64,000 bases of DNA from Gonocerus acuteangulatus (Eukaryota; Arthropoda; Insecta; Hemiptera; Coreidae): the NCBI GenBank assembly GCA_946811695.1, contig OX328130.1:69923973-69987972 (forward strand), given 5' to 3'. Both the position numbers and the translations under genes were made by a program. Position 1 is the stretch's first letter; every line of letters begins with the position of its first letter. This document shows, piece after piece, positions 53,899 through 64,000 of this stretch. The notes beneath the pieces are model-generated. The model searched no databases and was not told the origin of the DNA. It saw only the letters and a list, made by a program, of their open reading frames with translations.

Positions 53899-55020
53899 AA
53901 TGGGTTAAATCCACTTTTTCATCAAAATAATTTTATTTCTAAAAAAAAGAATTTTTTAAATTCATTGAATCCTAAACATTTTAGAAATTACAATAGCTTA
54001 GACGTTTATTGTGTCCCCTGAAAAGATTTACAATTTGGATGTATCCTATTTTGAATGTCGACACCTGATATACTTGCTGCGTCATTGGATGGACATCATG
54101 AGCGTGCTTCCTTATTATAGATTACCCCCCATCCTTATAAAGTCTGCAAATAGCTTGCATTAGCTAGTCCTGAGCTAGTTTTAAGCTTGTTTACAGGATT
54201 TATAGAGTGTAGAGCATTGTATTTTCCGCTTTTCCTCCTCTATTCATTATTCATGTTGCTTAAAAGGTGTGCCTTTAGAATGAGGGCACCCCCCCCCCCT
54301 CCGTACTACTCACTCTCGCTCTTTAGCTGTTAATATTTAATAATTATTTTCCTATTCTATGGTTTACCTTCAGATTTCATCTAATAAATACGAAGACTGT
54401 CCATGTTCCCTTAAAATTGTTGATGAATTTAAATTTAACCGGATCTGTCTCGGTTTTTAGCATAAATATATTTAGCGATGACTAAACTGAAAAAAAAACT
54501 GTTACAAACCAGTGTCCACTGGCGTTGGCGCACGCGCGGTGACCATATACGAAAAAGAAGACTGTAAGCTATACAGGACATTAGATAGGTTTGTCGGGTG
54601 GACCTATAGCATATTTATGTTCCTGAATTTGAGCAGTAGGCTCAAGACGAATTTTTTTTTTTATCGGTTTTAGGACTTTCCGAAGAATGAAGCTATCGAG
54701 GTTGTACCACGCGCGAAAGACGTTTTTTTTTATTATTCACTTGGACATAATAAAGTTATTAATGTTTTTACACTCCATCTATTCACCGATTCAAAAAGAG
54801 ATAAAAAAAGATACTCAATTTATTTATTATTATCTTAAATATATTTTAATCGAAGGGGAGGTGAAAATTTGATATCATAATTAGTGTTAGGCAACCTGGA
54901 TCTTTTTCGAGGTTCAGGCCAACGGATCTTGCTCATTTAAAACATCCGGTTCAGTGAGTCAATTCGTGGATCTCACGGCTGTCACGGTTCACTCTGATTT
55001 GACATATTTCATATTTATTT
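53899..55020. other. Intergenic AT-rich DNA, nothing recognised
   Basis: There are no convincing coding frames or RNA genes. It includes a C run near 54289-54299 and scattered homopolymers. A 60-residue frame at 54687-54872 looks like chance. Confidence 0.6.
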
Positions 55021-55023
55021 AAC

Positions 55024-55068
<45 letters not shown>

Positions 55069-55419
55069 GATGTTTCAAAATTATTATCGGGGTTTTAAAG
55101 CTTTGTGATATTTATTTAAATTTTAACGTCCACATATACACGGCAACGATTATTGGGACGGGTTTTCTACAAGTTGCCACCATTTTTAGCTGACACCTTG
55201 TCTTTTATTGAAAGAAAAGCCATCGCCCCTAGTGATAATCGACCCTCGACCCTAGGCACTGAGTACACACGCCTTAGTACTCACGACCACCGTACTTTTT
55301 AGCACTTTCCTCCGAAGGAAAGTAGCTATTGAGGTTGGACTCATGACGGAATTTTTGAAAAATTTCTTCAAATCTTTATCGATCCTACCTAGTAGACACC
55401 GAAAATGTCCCCCGTTAAA

Positions 55420-55491
<72 letters not shown>

Positions 55492-55495
<4 letters not shown>

Positions 55496-55594
55496 TGTTC
55501 ATTCGGCATCTGTCTCCAGCGGTCATGCTCCTCCTGTCATCGGCGATGACAGGAGGAGCAAGACCGCTGGAGACAGATGCCGAATGAACAACAC
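55492..55594. repeat. Shortened version of the palindrome (51-bp arms)
   Basis: It is symmetric about 55543 with one mismatch (TCATGC versus TCAAGC). Its outer ~50 bases equal the outer part of the 53561-53798 arms, so the centre has been lost. The flanking CATTTAATTCCCAGCGAAG matches, inverted, the left flank of the larger palindrome. (TA)n tracts lie on both sides (about 55422-55489 and 55629-55664). Confidence 0.9.
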
Positions 55595-55622
55595 ATTTAA
55601 TTCCCAGCGAAGTAGCTTAAAA

Positions 55623-55667
<45 letters not shown>

Positions 55668-55689
55668 TGTTAACACGATAGCGGCCAGA

Positions 55690-56235
55690 GTTTTTGTTTT
55701 TTCGTCACGAAACTTGGTATATAGCATTCAATTAGCAAACGATTGAACGAGTTCGTTAACCACCAAAGTCGGTTCACCGGAAGGGGGGGGTTTACCCCGA
55801 ACCCAAAACACTAATTTGACTATGTCAGCCGTAATATTTGTTATATTTCAACGAAACTTGGTATTCGTAGTGGTAATATAGAGAGAAAAGGGAGATATAA
55901 AAATGAACTAAATCGGTTCGTTAGGAGGGGGGGTTTACTCCGGACCCACAATACCAATTCGCCACTACCAGCCGTGATTTTTGGTATATTTCGACGAAAC
56001 TCGGTATTCGTAGTGGTAATCTACAGGTAAATATGTGTTGTAAAAATAAACTAAATCGGTTCTTTAGAAGGGGGGGGGGTTTACTCCGGACCCAAATTCC
56101 TAATATACTCATACCGGTCGTAATTTCTGCTGTATTGTAACGAAACGCGGTATACGTCGTGGGTATCTCAGGAGAAAGAAGTGTTGTAAAAATTAGCTGA
56201 ATCGGTCAATCGGAAAGCAGGGGTTTAATTTGTAA
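55690..56235. repeat. Four-copy ~145-bp diverged tandem repeat
   Basis: The anchor CGAAAC(T/G)(T/C)GGTAT occurs at about 55708, 55852, 55994 and 56141 (spacing 144, 142, 147). Each unit also contains a G run followed by TTTAC(T/C)CCG(G/A)ACCCA. Copies are diverged, so the array is old. Confidence 0.85.
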
Positions 56236-56751
56236 TACTTTTCAATAGAAAAGCCCGACAGACGTAGGTTCACAAAGCCGCCGCAAGGAGCGCTTTCTAC
56301 CACTAGAGTGACTGTATCCTGTTCCTGCGTTAGATCAAAATACGATAATATGAGGTTTTTTGTATTTATTACGTAGTGTAATAGGTACCATGTGTAAACA
56401 TAACTCTGGAAGCAAATTAATAATTGATTAGTTACTCATTACAAATTTAAAAGAGAACTATTCATGTTTTTATTTTATTTATGTAGGATATTTTAAGCAA
56501 ATTGTTCTGGAAAGCAGTCTACACTACCCAAATTCTGAGGAAAGTGCTTAGTTATGCAGCTCCTGCGTGACGGACTTTTTTATTATTCATTACACTAAAC
56601 TTACAGTTATAAATGATATTTTAAATGAAAGAGAAACTCAATCCGTTTTACATATAAGCTGGTAATTGATAAATGTAAAAAATCATTCGTTAAAACACGT
56701 GTCACGAGTACGGCCGAGTTCTTCACAAACATTGGTCAGTGTCTTTGTAGT

Positions 56752-58742
56752 AAGGCCTCGGGTACGATACGAGCGAAGAGCGATGAGCGATAAGCGAAAA
56801 GCTTCAGAGCAACGTCGCTGGAGTGCAGGAGGAATAAGGGAGGACTGGCTACAATAGGCATGAGCGACCGGGCGACGCAAAGTGGTGCCAAACGACCGAT
56901 TTTGGGAAAAAAACCTGTAGGTACTTGAATCTTTCTGATTTTGGTATCGTTTGTAAGGTATTTTGTAGTACCGAGTCAAATAAGACCACTGCCAATTCGA
57001 TAGAATAATTACTTCGGAAGATAAACGGATTTTATAGTACGAAAACCGTGAGCAAGTATACGATTTCAAAAAGTCACATTTTACTCAATTGATAGAGATA
57101 TGTATTTTTCCAAATGTATTTTTGAGTGCTGAGTTGAATAAATTAACAAAGTATGTAATACAGTTAATTGGTCTCGACGTATTTATCTTTATTAAAATTT
57201 TCGCTTATAACGAATACATTTTTACAGGAGATATTAGGTAGATCTCACTGTAAAAGTTCAGTTACTTGCTATCACAAAGTGTTCAACAACTCTCTGCAGA
57301 AAATAGTAACGGTAAACTCATTTTTCGTAAAATAATCTCATCGTTAAGGGTGGCAACCTGTAGACAGCCCGGGGTTAATAGCCCTAATGTTGATACGCCG
57401 TTAAACACACACACAAAAAAAAAAATAAAATAAAATAATCGCATCGCTTCATTTTATTAGGCTGTGTACACATACGGCCGAGTCCGGCGATCAAATTTAT
57501 GCGGAGAGCTCAGATAAGTACAGCTTTTTTTTTCTACACCAAATAAACTAAGGATAATTGAGTTCCATTACAGATATCTTCACAACCTAAATGTACCAAG
57601 TTCATGGTACATTTTGGCAAAAAAGAAAATTCGTTTAAAAGCTACATATACTCATGAGACTTCCTGGGTAATATCAATTTTTCAGGAATGAAATAAGTGG
57701 TATAAAATATTGTTTTACATTTCACTAAAAACTGTGAGATTTTTACTCAGTGAGAAAACAGTCAACAAAATGATTTTTTGTGACCATACCTATTAATAAA
57801 ATGGAAATGAATATTACAGCAGTATTCTACAACTAATTAGGTATAAAAAAATGTTAGTTCAAACGCGATTGAACACCTTCGGTTTTGGAGATTTTTTCCC
57901 TCTCGGCACCACTGTGCGACGTGGATTGCAGGTTCCTGCCTTATTAATAATATTACAACTAGTCTAGTCGCCCCAGTCATTATATTTTGCGTGGTACAAA
58001 AAAGGCTACAGCTTCTAAATCGATTAAAATGCATTTTTTTCCCCACAAATGCATGTCAATTCACATTTTTGTTGTCCTTGTTCATTAATTTACCATCGAC
58101 TGAAAAATTACTCTTTTGAAGCTATGTTAAATTGTATATCGGCCCATTTGCCACCGAAAAGAACAGTGATCTCTATTACTGGGAGTTGGATTAACTAGAG
58201 TTTCGATATAATCTTGAGCGAGCGGAAACGCATAGCAATTATGAAATTAACATATTATGTTTAGGCGCTAATGGCCAAGATTTGTTGATGCGCCGTTAAA
58301 AAAAGAAAAAAACATATTATATAGCATTAGTACTTATTAAGTACTAATGTTATATAACCTAGGAAACGAGTAGCACTTAATGGCATAATTGCTATGCGTT
58401 TCCGCTCGCTACAGGTTATATCGAAACTCTAGTCAATCCAACTCGTTGATCATATTAACAAATGGTTCGGACGCCATATAGCCACAACTTCAATTGATTT
58501 CTCATTTCATGATCCGGATCCCTGAACAGGACCCACTTCTCGGTGCAACTAGTGCGTAAGTACCACTAAACATTTAAAATATTAATTTTGTAATTAAAAA
58601 ACTTATCTTGGAGTATGTGATGACGGCGACTCAGGGAAATTACCGCCCAGCCGCTTTGTATCGTAGCCAGTGCCCCTCTTCTGCTAAACGCTCGGTCGCT
58701 CTGTCGTGCATCGCTCATCGCTCGTATCGTACCCGAGGCCTA
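56752..58742. mobile_element. TIR element family B, copy 2 (~2.0 kb)
   Basis: The left end AGGCCTCGGGTACGATACG and right end (complement of CGTATCGTACCCGAGGCCT) are perfect inverted termini that continue with GAGCGATGAGCGA motifs. Subterminal GAGCGACCGG and CCGGTCGCTC-like strings are also mirrored. A SINE-like tail (near 57375) and a nested foldback element (58183-58444) lie inside. No transposase-coding frame. Confidence 0.75.
58183..58444. mobile_element. Nested foldback element with ~60-bp arms
   Basis: The left arm GAGTTGGATTAACTAGAGTT, continuing to GGAAACGCATAGCAATTATG, is mirrored by the right arm ending CAATCCAACTC. Between them lies a SINE-like tail (GGCGCTAATGGCCA, 58264-58310), a small ACTTATTAAGTACTAATG palindrome and AT-rich DNA. 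Related arms occur at about 59720-59835. Confidence 0.85.
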
Positions 58743-59383
58743 ATGCGAACCTTTGTGAGCCCCACAGTTAAAACTCACAAGGCTTCTGATCGGGTTATTC
58801 TGGAGGCCATGCAAAACAAGCTTTCTGTTCACCAGTCGCCATCTCGATCGACCGATCGTTAACGACCCAGCTACAAAGCCTTAAAACCCCGATGTACTTT
58901 TTGAAATACCCGCTATTTATTTTAGTTCTTCCATTTCTGAGAAATGTGCTTAGTTTAATTAGCTTCCGCAGGACAGATTTTACACTATTTAGCAATAATA
59001 AAATAATGGGAATTATCTAATTATAGCGCTCGAAACATCAAGAAGCTCTTTGGCGTTAAAAGGATAGTTGGATATCTTTCAACATGTCCATGTACATTCA
59101 GTCAAGAACATTGAAATGTATTTAGATACGGGAATCAAGTAAGTGAATACAGTCACGAATAGCTGTCAACACTCACGGTAGGAAATCAATATTCGTTTAA
59201 ATGTAGGTTCTCAGTTCACTCGAATATTGTTTGCTACTTGTAACTTATTCTAGGATACAATCCAAAAGAACGAACAAATAATCTTAGCGCGATTTTGTTC
59301 TTATCCCTAATGTCAATTGGAAAGGTTGAAATAGAAACAGTTATAATTTTGGATAGACCTTTCATGAAATAATTTATAACCTC

Positions 59384-60125
59384 GGTAAATGTGAAGAAGC
59401 GCGGTCTCCACACCGATCCTTTTGAAATGTTGCACTACAACGTATTTTGATGTACTAAACACGAATCCGTTAAAAAAAAAAGCTCGCTTTTCACTAGGAA
59501 AGAAGTTATGAAACACTAAAGTTCACTGTTGTGCGGGTTCTGAAAGGTAATGTAAACTACTATGTTTGTCAACATGCGCATGCGCGGGTATGGAAAAGTT
59601 CGTAATAAGGATGTCTAATTGAAATTTACCATCAATTATTTATCAATTTATCTCCAGTTAGTTATTTAAAAATATTTTTTTAAAATAATAAACCACTCTT
59701 TTTTAAATTTTAAGAAGATATCAAAACTCTAGTTAATCCAACTCGCTAAAATTAATAGAATTCTATTAATTTTAGCGAGTTGGATTGGCTAGGGGTTTTG
59801 ATATCTTCTTGAGCGAGCGGAAACGCATAGCACGTATGCCAAAAAGCGACAATTTACGACCAAGTCAGCTACAGCAGTCTAAATTTCAATCACACTTCTT
59901 CATTAAGGACTATTGCGCATGCGCGTGTTTACAAATACGCTGTTACCCCGTCTTTTATAGCCTCCATAACAGTGAACTTTAGTGCTTAATAACTTCTTTC
60001 CTAGTGAAAAGCGAGCTTTTTTTTTTTTTTAACGGATTCATGTTTAGTGCTTCAAAATACGTTATAGTGCAACATTTCAAAAGGATCGGTGTGGAGACCA
60101 CGCTCCTTGACATTTACCATAACCT
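59384..60125. mobile_element. Foldback element whose arms match the viral penton gene 5' end
   Basis: The outer ends on both sides carry GCGGTCTCCACACCGATCC (left, near 59400) or its mirror (right, near 60085; one base differs). This is the sequence that begins the penton-like gene at 13375 and its upstream DNA. Arms of roughly 250-330 bp point inward to a central palindrome with AATCCAACTCGC (about 59735-59790). No coding frame across it. I infer a non-autonomous derivative built from virus terminal sequence. Confidence 0.75.
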
Positions 60126-60928
60126 CAAATAGGTTAGGGTTGTAATGGGCCTGGACCCTCGCCTCTACCTGATAGAAAAATGACTCCCTGGACTTGCCAA
60201 GGTTCGCTCTAAAAACACACTGCTTACTTTTTCTTATTTTCTTTTACAATAATACTAATTCAACAGATAAATGCAATTAAAAAGTGATTTAAAAAAAGAC
60301 AAAACCCGTTCAAAAGAGCAAAACTAACAATTGCGAATTTTGTTGTCCTTATTTCTCCGATTGACATCGCCCCATCGAACAAAACATCAGAACGTTTTTT
60401 GTAGAAATTTTAGTAAGATTTCGAATAGTCAACTTCCACTTACCACGATTCCCAATCGTTTTCGAGAAATTTTAGAAAATATACGAAAATCCCAAAACGT
60501 TTCATGCCTGTTAATGAAATATTTTATTTCTAGTACTTCCTTAACTCCAAACGGAACCAAAATTTACCTATTATAGATTAGGTGAATATCAAACGTCTGG
60601 AACAAGTTACACCTGAATTAATCGTTTCTGAATACCCAAACTGAAAATTAGTTTGTAAAAGTAGGTGCTTCAATGTTTCACGGTTACAGATATCGCTTTA
60701 AAAATGGTTTTATTCGTTTTTTTTTTTTTCGTTAAGAATCGTACAAAACGAGTATCTGTAAGCATATGAACTCAAAAACGTAAGCGTTACGATTTTTGTC
60801 ACGCGTTTTTCACTCCAAAAAGCATCTTACGGTGGACGGATTCTACTCCCTATCAAATTAGGCGAAAGATTTTTGTACCAAATTTCATCAAAATCTGACT
60901 ATTTTTGAGCCACCTAGAGAGCGAAAAG

Positions 60929-60937
<9 letters not shown>

Positions 60938-60995
<58 letters not shown>
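60938..60995. repeat. (TA)n microsatellite
   Basis: A long alternating TA run is preceded by ACACACACA and followed by AATCACGTGTCTGTCTG, a junction also typical of dispersed arthropod repeats. Confidence 0.95.
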
Positions 60996-60998
<3 letters not shown>

Positions 60999-61771
60999 CA
61001 CGTGTCTGTCTGTTTGTTCGTTTGTATGCTTGTCCGTTTATCGTTTTGTTCCTTATACAAATCTACACAGTTTGACCGATTTTGACCAAACTTGGCAGAC
61101 AGGTAGGTCTTGATATGGGAAATCTCCTAGGCTAGGCCAAAATTGTCAAATTTCAAAATTTGTCAAAAGTTTTGTTCAAGAAAAATTGGCTACACTGAAC
61201 CATTCAGATCCTGACGGCCCTTTTGAATCGACAGCCATTTTGAATAATGTCTCAAATTTACTTATTGTTGTTCTTGATAATTAGAATAACTCCAACTCAT
61301 TGATGACTTTACATCATTATATAATCATGTAATGGAGTTTATTTCAATTTTATATGAACTGTAACTGTCTAACTAAAGAGCGCTGGCCTTTCTTTGATAA
61401 GAGCTATCTACTCGCAGGTGCTGGCCTCTGTAGGCTGTTTCAGAAACTACATCGAGACATATATAAACAAATTCACACCGTTTGACCGATTTTGTCGTAA
61501 TTGGGTATACAGGTATCTTGATACGGGGAGAGTCATAGGCAGAATGTAGGTGTAGCATGGCACACTGGGTAACAGCTAGTATATATATACAAATTTGAAC
61601 CACTGTTGTATTATTGATCTATGGGGACCTGAATGGGATCTGAAACATGAAATTTTCCTGTCGGCACTTGCGGATTGCGTCATAGGTCAACATCATAAGT
61701 GGGTTTCCTCACTATGGAGGGAGGGAGGAACCGCGCTAAAAGTCCAGCTCGCAGGAACTGCGTCATTTTAG

Positions 61772-62580
61772 CGCGTTTCCGACTAGAGATCTAGTGTCAC
61801 TTGAAAAGCTGGCTGATGTAGATCTTGGCCGACCTAGCCCGACCCTTCTAACCTCTCTAGATAACGTTGCGATTAGTTTAATCTAGGGATGGGCAATCCG
61901 AATCGATCTTTTAGAAAATAGACCTTTTTAATGCGATATATCGATCATTTGAATCGATCTCCAATGGCGGCTTCTAATTAGTTTTTTCCCTTCTATTAAC
62001 ATAGGAAAGATTCCACCGAAAAAGAAAAAAAATTATATAGCCATCCTTTATTTTCTGCCTGATGAAGGAAGCTGATTTATTTAAATTTATTTATGAAAAA
62101 TTATTACAGAGCGGAATAAAGGGAAATGAAAGAATGGAATATTGTTCCTCTTCGGAGTGGAATGGGAACCGAGAACCTTAAATGAATCTTAAATCAATCT
62201 CACCTTGATTTATCATTTCTCGATTTGGAAATACTTTAATAAGAACCCTCGTAAATTCTACACCGGGGGGGGGGAGGGGTGGTTCTCTGCCGTTTCAATA
62301 TTCACCGGCCTATCTGAAAAACTTCCAGATTACAAGGGCTTGAAATACTGTTTTAATGTAAGATTTATCATTATTTTAATCAATGATTTTATTTTTTAAT
62401 GATATATGCAGACCAATAAAAAAATAACTCTTTTACTTAGAACTCATTTATTTAAAAATAACCTATCAGTTTCACATTTATTCTGATCATGATAACATGT
62501 TATGTCTCGTTTATGATAAAGGAAGGCATTGAGAGGCCAGGCAAGGGAGATAGTGTTTAATGTTTATCAATACTTAGCTT
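61772..62580. other. Partial third family A end and unassigned DNA
   Basis: A left terminus TTTTAGCGCGTTTCC begins here. A G run (about 62264-62278) and AT-rich sequence follow. I see no gene. Confidence 0.45.
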
Positions 62581-62584
62581 GACG

Positions 62585-62965
62585 TAGCAAGACTTGCACA
62601 CTCAGGCTAAAGAAAGAATAATGCAAATTTGGCAGGATACCTGGTTTAAAGTTACAGATAATAAATTAAGGGGGATTAAGGATACAGTAAGAGAATGGCC
62701 TTCAAGCACCAGATGTAACAGACGAGAAGAAGTAGTCCTCTGCCGGCTGAGGATAGGCCATTCCCTACTGACTCACTCATACCTTATGACAGGACAAGAC
62801 AGACCAATATGCCAATACTGTAATGCAGCACTTACTGACAGACTATAGACTTATGCAAAACACTAACTTACCATCAAATATGAATCAATTACTTACAGAC
62901 GACAGCAAAAATAATACAGACATCTTCCAATTCCTTTCAAACATCAAAATTCTGGATAAAATCTA
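62585..62965 (+). pseudogene. 5'-truncated LINE fragment (C-terminus of ORF2)
   Basis: The frame at 62594-62848 contains WQDTWFKVTDNKLRGIKDTV, then EVVLCRLRIGHSLLTHSYLM and CQYCNAALTD. These match residues at the end of LINE 1 ORF2 (LRIGHSLLTHNYLM near 20740-20780, CRVCNTKLT). After a stop, the frame shifts but NQLLTDDSKN and FQFLSNIKIL continue to about 62964. Only the last ~130 codons are present, typical 5' truncation of a LINE insertion. Confidence 0.8.
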
Positions 62966-63479
62966 GCAACACCTTATTATTTTCTCCACCTGTTTTAATT
63001 GTTTATTTTTGTTATAGATTATATTAATTTATTTTTTCTTTCTTTTCTTTTATTTGTCTATTTATTTTTCTTTTTTCGTCTTTTCTCACCCTTTTATAGA
63101 AATAAATATCACTGAGTGAGACACTGAAATACACTGTCCATTCCCGAGGTACCCGTTCCCGTCCCTCCGATCTCTATCCTACTACTCAACAGCCTTCTTT
63201 GACCGTTCCTTCATCTCCCGAACTTCCTCCTTCTGGAACTTTATCCCTCTTTCGATTCGACACTCTCCTTCCTTACCTGTATTTAAATCCCGCCTCTTTG
63301 CTTTTCTCCTATCCTTCCAGGAAGACGCTTCTGGTCTTGCCTGGTGGTCAAATCAGGGAAGAAGCGTCTTAGTAGCAGTAGTTAGCAGGGGGGAAAGGAT
63401 TAGTAGCAGTTATAGCTGAGGTTTGATCGTTCCTGTAAAATATAACATCTCAAAGAGAAGGAAGATTTAAGGTGCCACA
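62966..63479. other. LINE tail region and unassigned DNA
   Basis: T-rich then C/T-rich sequence follows the LINE fragment. GAAGACGCTTCTGG...AGAAGCGTCTT forms a small inverted pair near 63320-63370. No gene seen. Confidence 0.5.
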
Positions 63480-63860
63480 ACAGGAAAATGATAGTATTCT
63501 AAGCGGAAATGAGTCCCCCGCCTTCTTTACGTTTACTATGGGAAACACTGCTACCAATACGTTCCTCATTATCATACCTTACTTTATTAAAATACTAATT
63601 TTACTATTGAATGCAGTTAGAAAAAAAATAACAAATTAAAACGTTAGGTAAACAGTGACAAAACGCCGTTGAAAAGAACAAAACTCGATTGAAATCGCCA
63701 AATCGAAAATTACATCAGAAGCTTTTTTTGTAGAAAATTTAGTAAGCTTTCGAACGGAAAACGATTCCCAACTGTTTTTGAGGTCCCAATATCTAAGAAC
63801 TTTTCATGTCTTTTAATACATTTTTCTCCTAATACTTCTTTAAAGAGAATGTTTTTCTCT
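63480..63860. repeat. Partial copy of family A internal sequence
   Basis: ATTTAGTAAGCTTTCGAA, then CGATTCCCAAC and CTTTTCATGTCTTTTAAT match the repeated segment seen at 31611-31880, 32091-32365 and 60280-60560. It probably belongs with the family A end at 61772, split by the LINE fragment. Confidence 0.6.
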
Positions 63861-64000
63861 TTTTTTCTACTGATTATTTATTGATTAATATTTTTTTATG
63901 TGATATATACACTGCAATCCGGTAGTTTGCATCCAATCATTTATATAGACTACATTTTTTTTATTTATATTTTTATTTTATTTTATTTATTTTTAAAACT

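Larger units (their letters stand above)
59285..61738. mobile_element. TIR element family A, copy 2 (~2.45 kb, with nested foldback)
   Basis: The left end is TAGCGCGATTTTG (59285) and the right end GGAACCGCGCTA (61727-61738). The inner sequence matches copy 1: ATAGAAACAGTTAT near 59330, the ~275-bp segment at about 60280-60560, GGAGGGAGGAACC near the right end. The 59384-60125 foldback is inserted in it. A third left end (TTTTAGCGCGTTTCC) starts 34 bases further on. Confidence 0.65.

Noticed and set aside
54687..54872. 60-codon plus-strand ORF
   Set aside because: AT-rich sequence of chance length with no domain, context or start support.
55252..55673. Short ORFs with long Tyr-Ile runs
   Set aside because: They are translations of (TA)n microsatellites.

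Overview
This is a transposon-dense, AT-rich stretch of an arthropod nuclear genome, most likely an insect. Evidence: an 11-exon host gene with phase-consistent GT-AG introns, an errantivirus with env, Ty3 and BEL/Pao elements, APE-type LINEs, foldback elements, tRNA-like SINE heads and many (TA)n microsatellites. There are no prokaryotic features. I cannot name the species.

Layout. (1) 1-3.46 kb: the broken 3' half of an errantivirus-like element (RNase H, integrase, env, start of a 3' LTR). (2) 3.46-13.46 kb: a fragment of a Polinton/adintovirus-like endogenous DNA virus. Minus-strand genes are a penton-like minor capsid protein, a small basic protein, a double-jelly-roll-type major capsid protein (one internal stop, truncated C-terminus), and a gene whose C-terminus carries the exact zinc spacing of a BIR (IAP) domain. 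That last gene is split by a young Ty3 element (5986-10852, 182-bp LTRs, 5-bp target duplication). (3) 13.46-25.26 kb: two related, decayed LINEs in tandem. The first has a 2.3-kb, 39-copy in-frame minisatellite inside ORF1. (4) 25.26-29.3 kb: a 5'-truncated Ty3 element with the start of a 3' LTR. (5) 29.3-34 kb: a poly-T/SINE tail, a second virus-like coding fragment, a 2-kb TIR element and a 37-bp tandem array.

(6) 34.07-51.78 kb, minus strand: a host gene I can reconstruct completely, the tRNA wybutosine-synthesizing protein TYW4 (LCMT2). It has 11 coding exons, 1962 nt including the stop, 653 aa, and all phases agree. Its introns hold a near-pristine BEL/Pao element (40806-48576, 1133-bp LTRs, GGCTT duplication, intact 1746-aa gag-pol), a TIR element ending about 20 bp from a splice donor, tRNA-like SINE pieces and inverted repeats. 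(7) 51.8-64 kb: intergenic repeats, including foldback elements, a near-perfect 114-bp-arm palindrome, a ~145-bp tandem repeat, two larger TIR families and a LINE 3' fragment.

The most unusual observations are: the BIR-domain gene of the virus-like element, with its frame preserved on both sides of the Ty3 insertion; foldback elements at 59.4-60.1 kb and 52.1 kb whose arms match the 5' end and upstream region of the viral penton gene, which suggests virus-derived non-autonomous elements; and the 39-copy coding minisatellite in a LINE gag gene. All family names come from motif recognition by eye; no database search was run.
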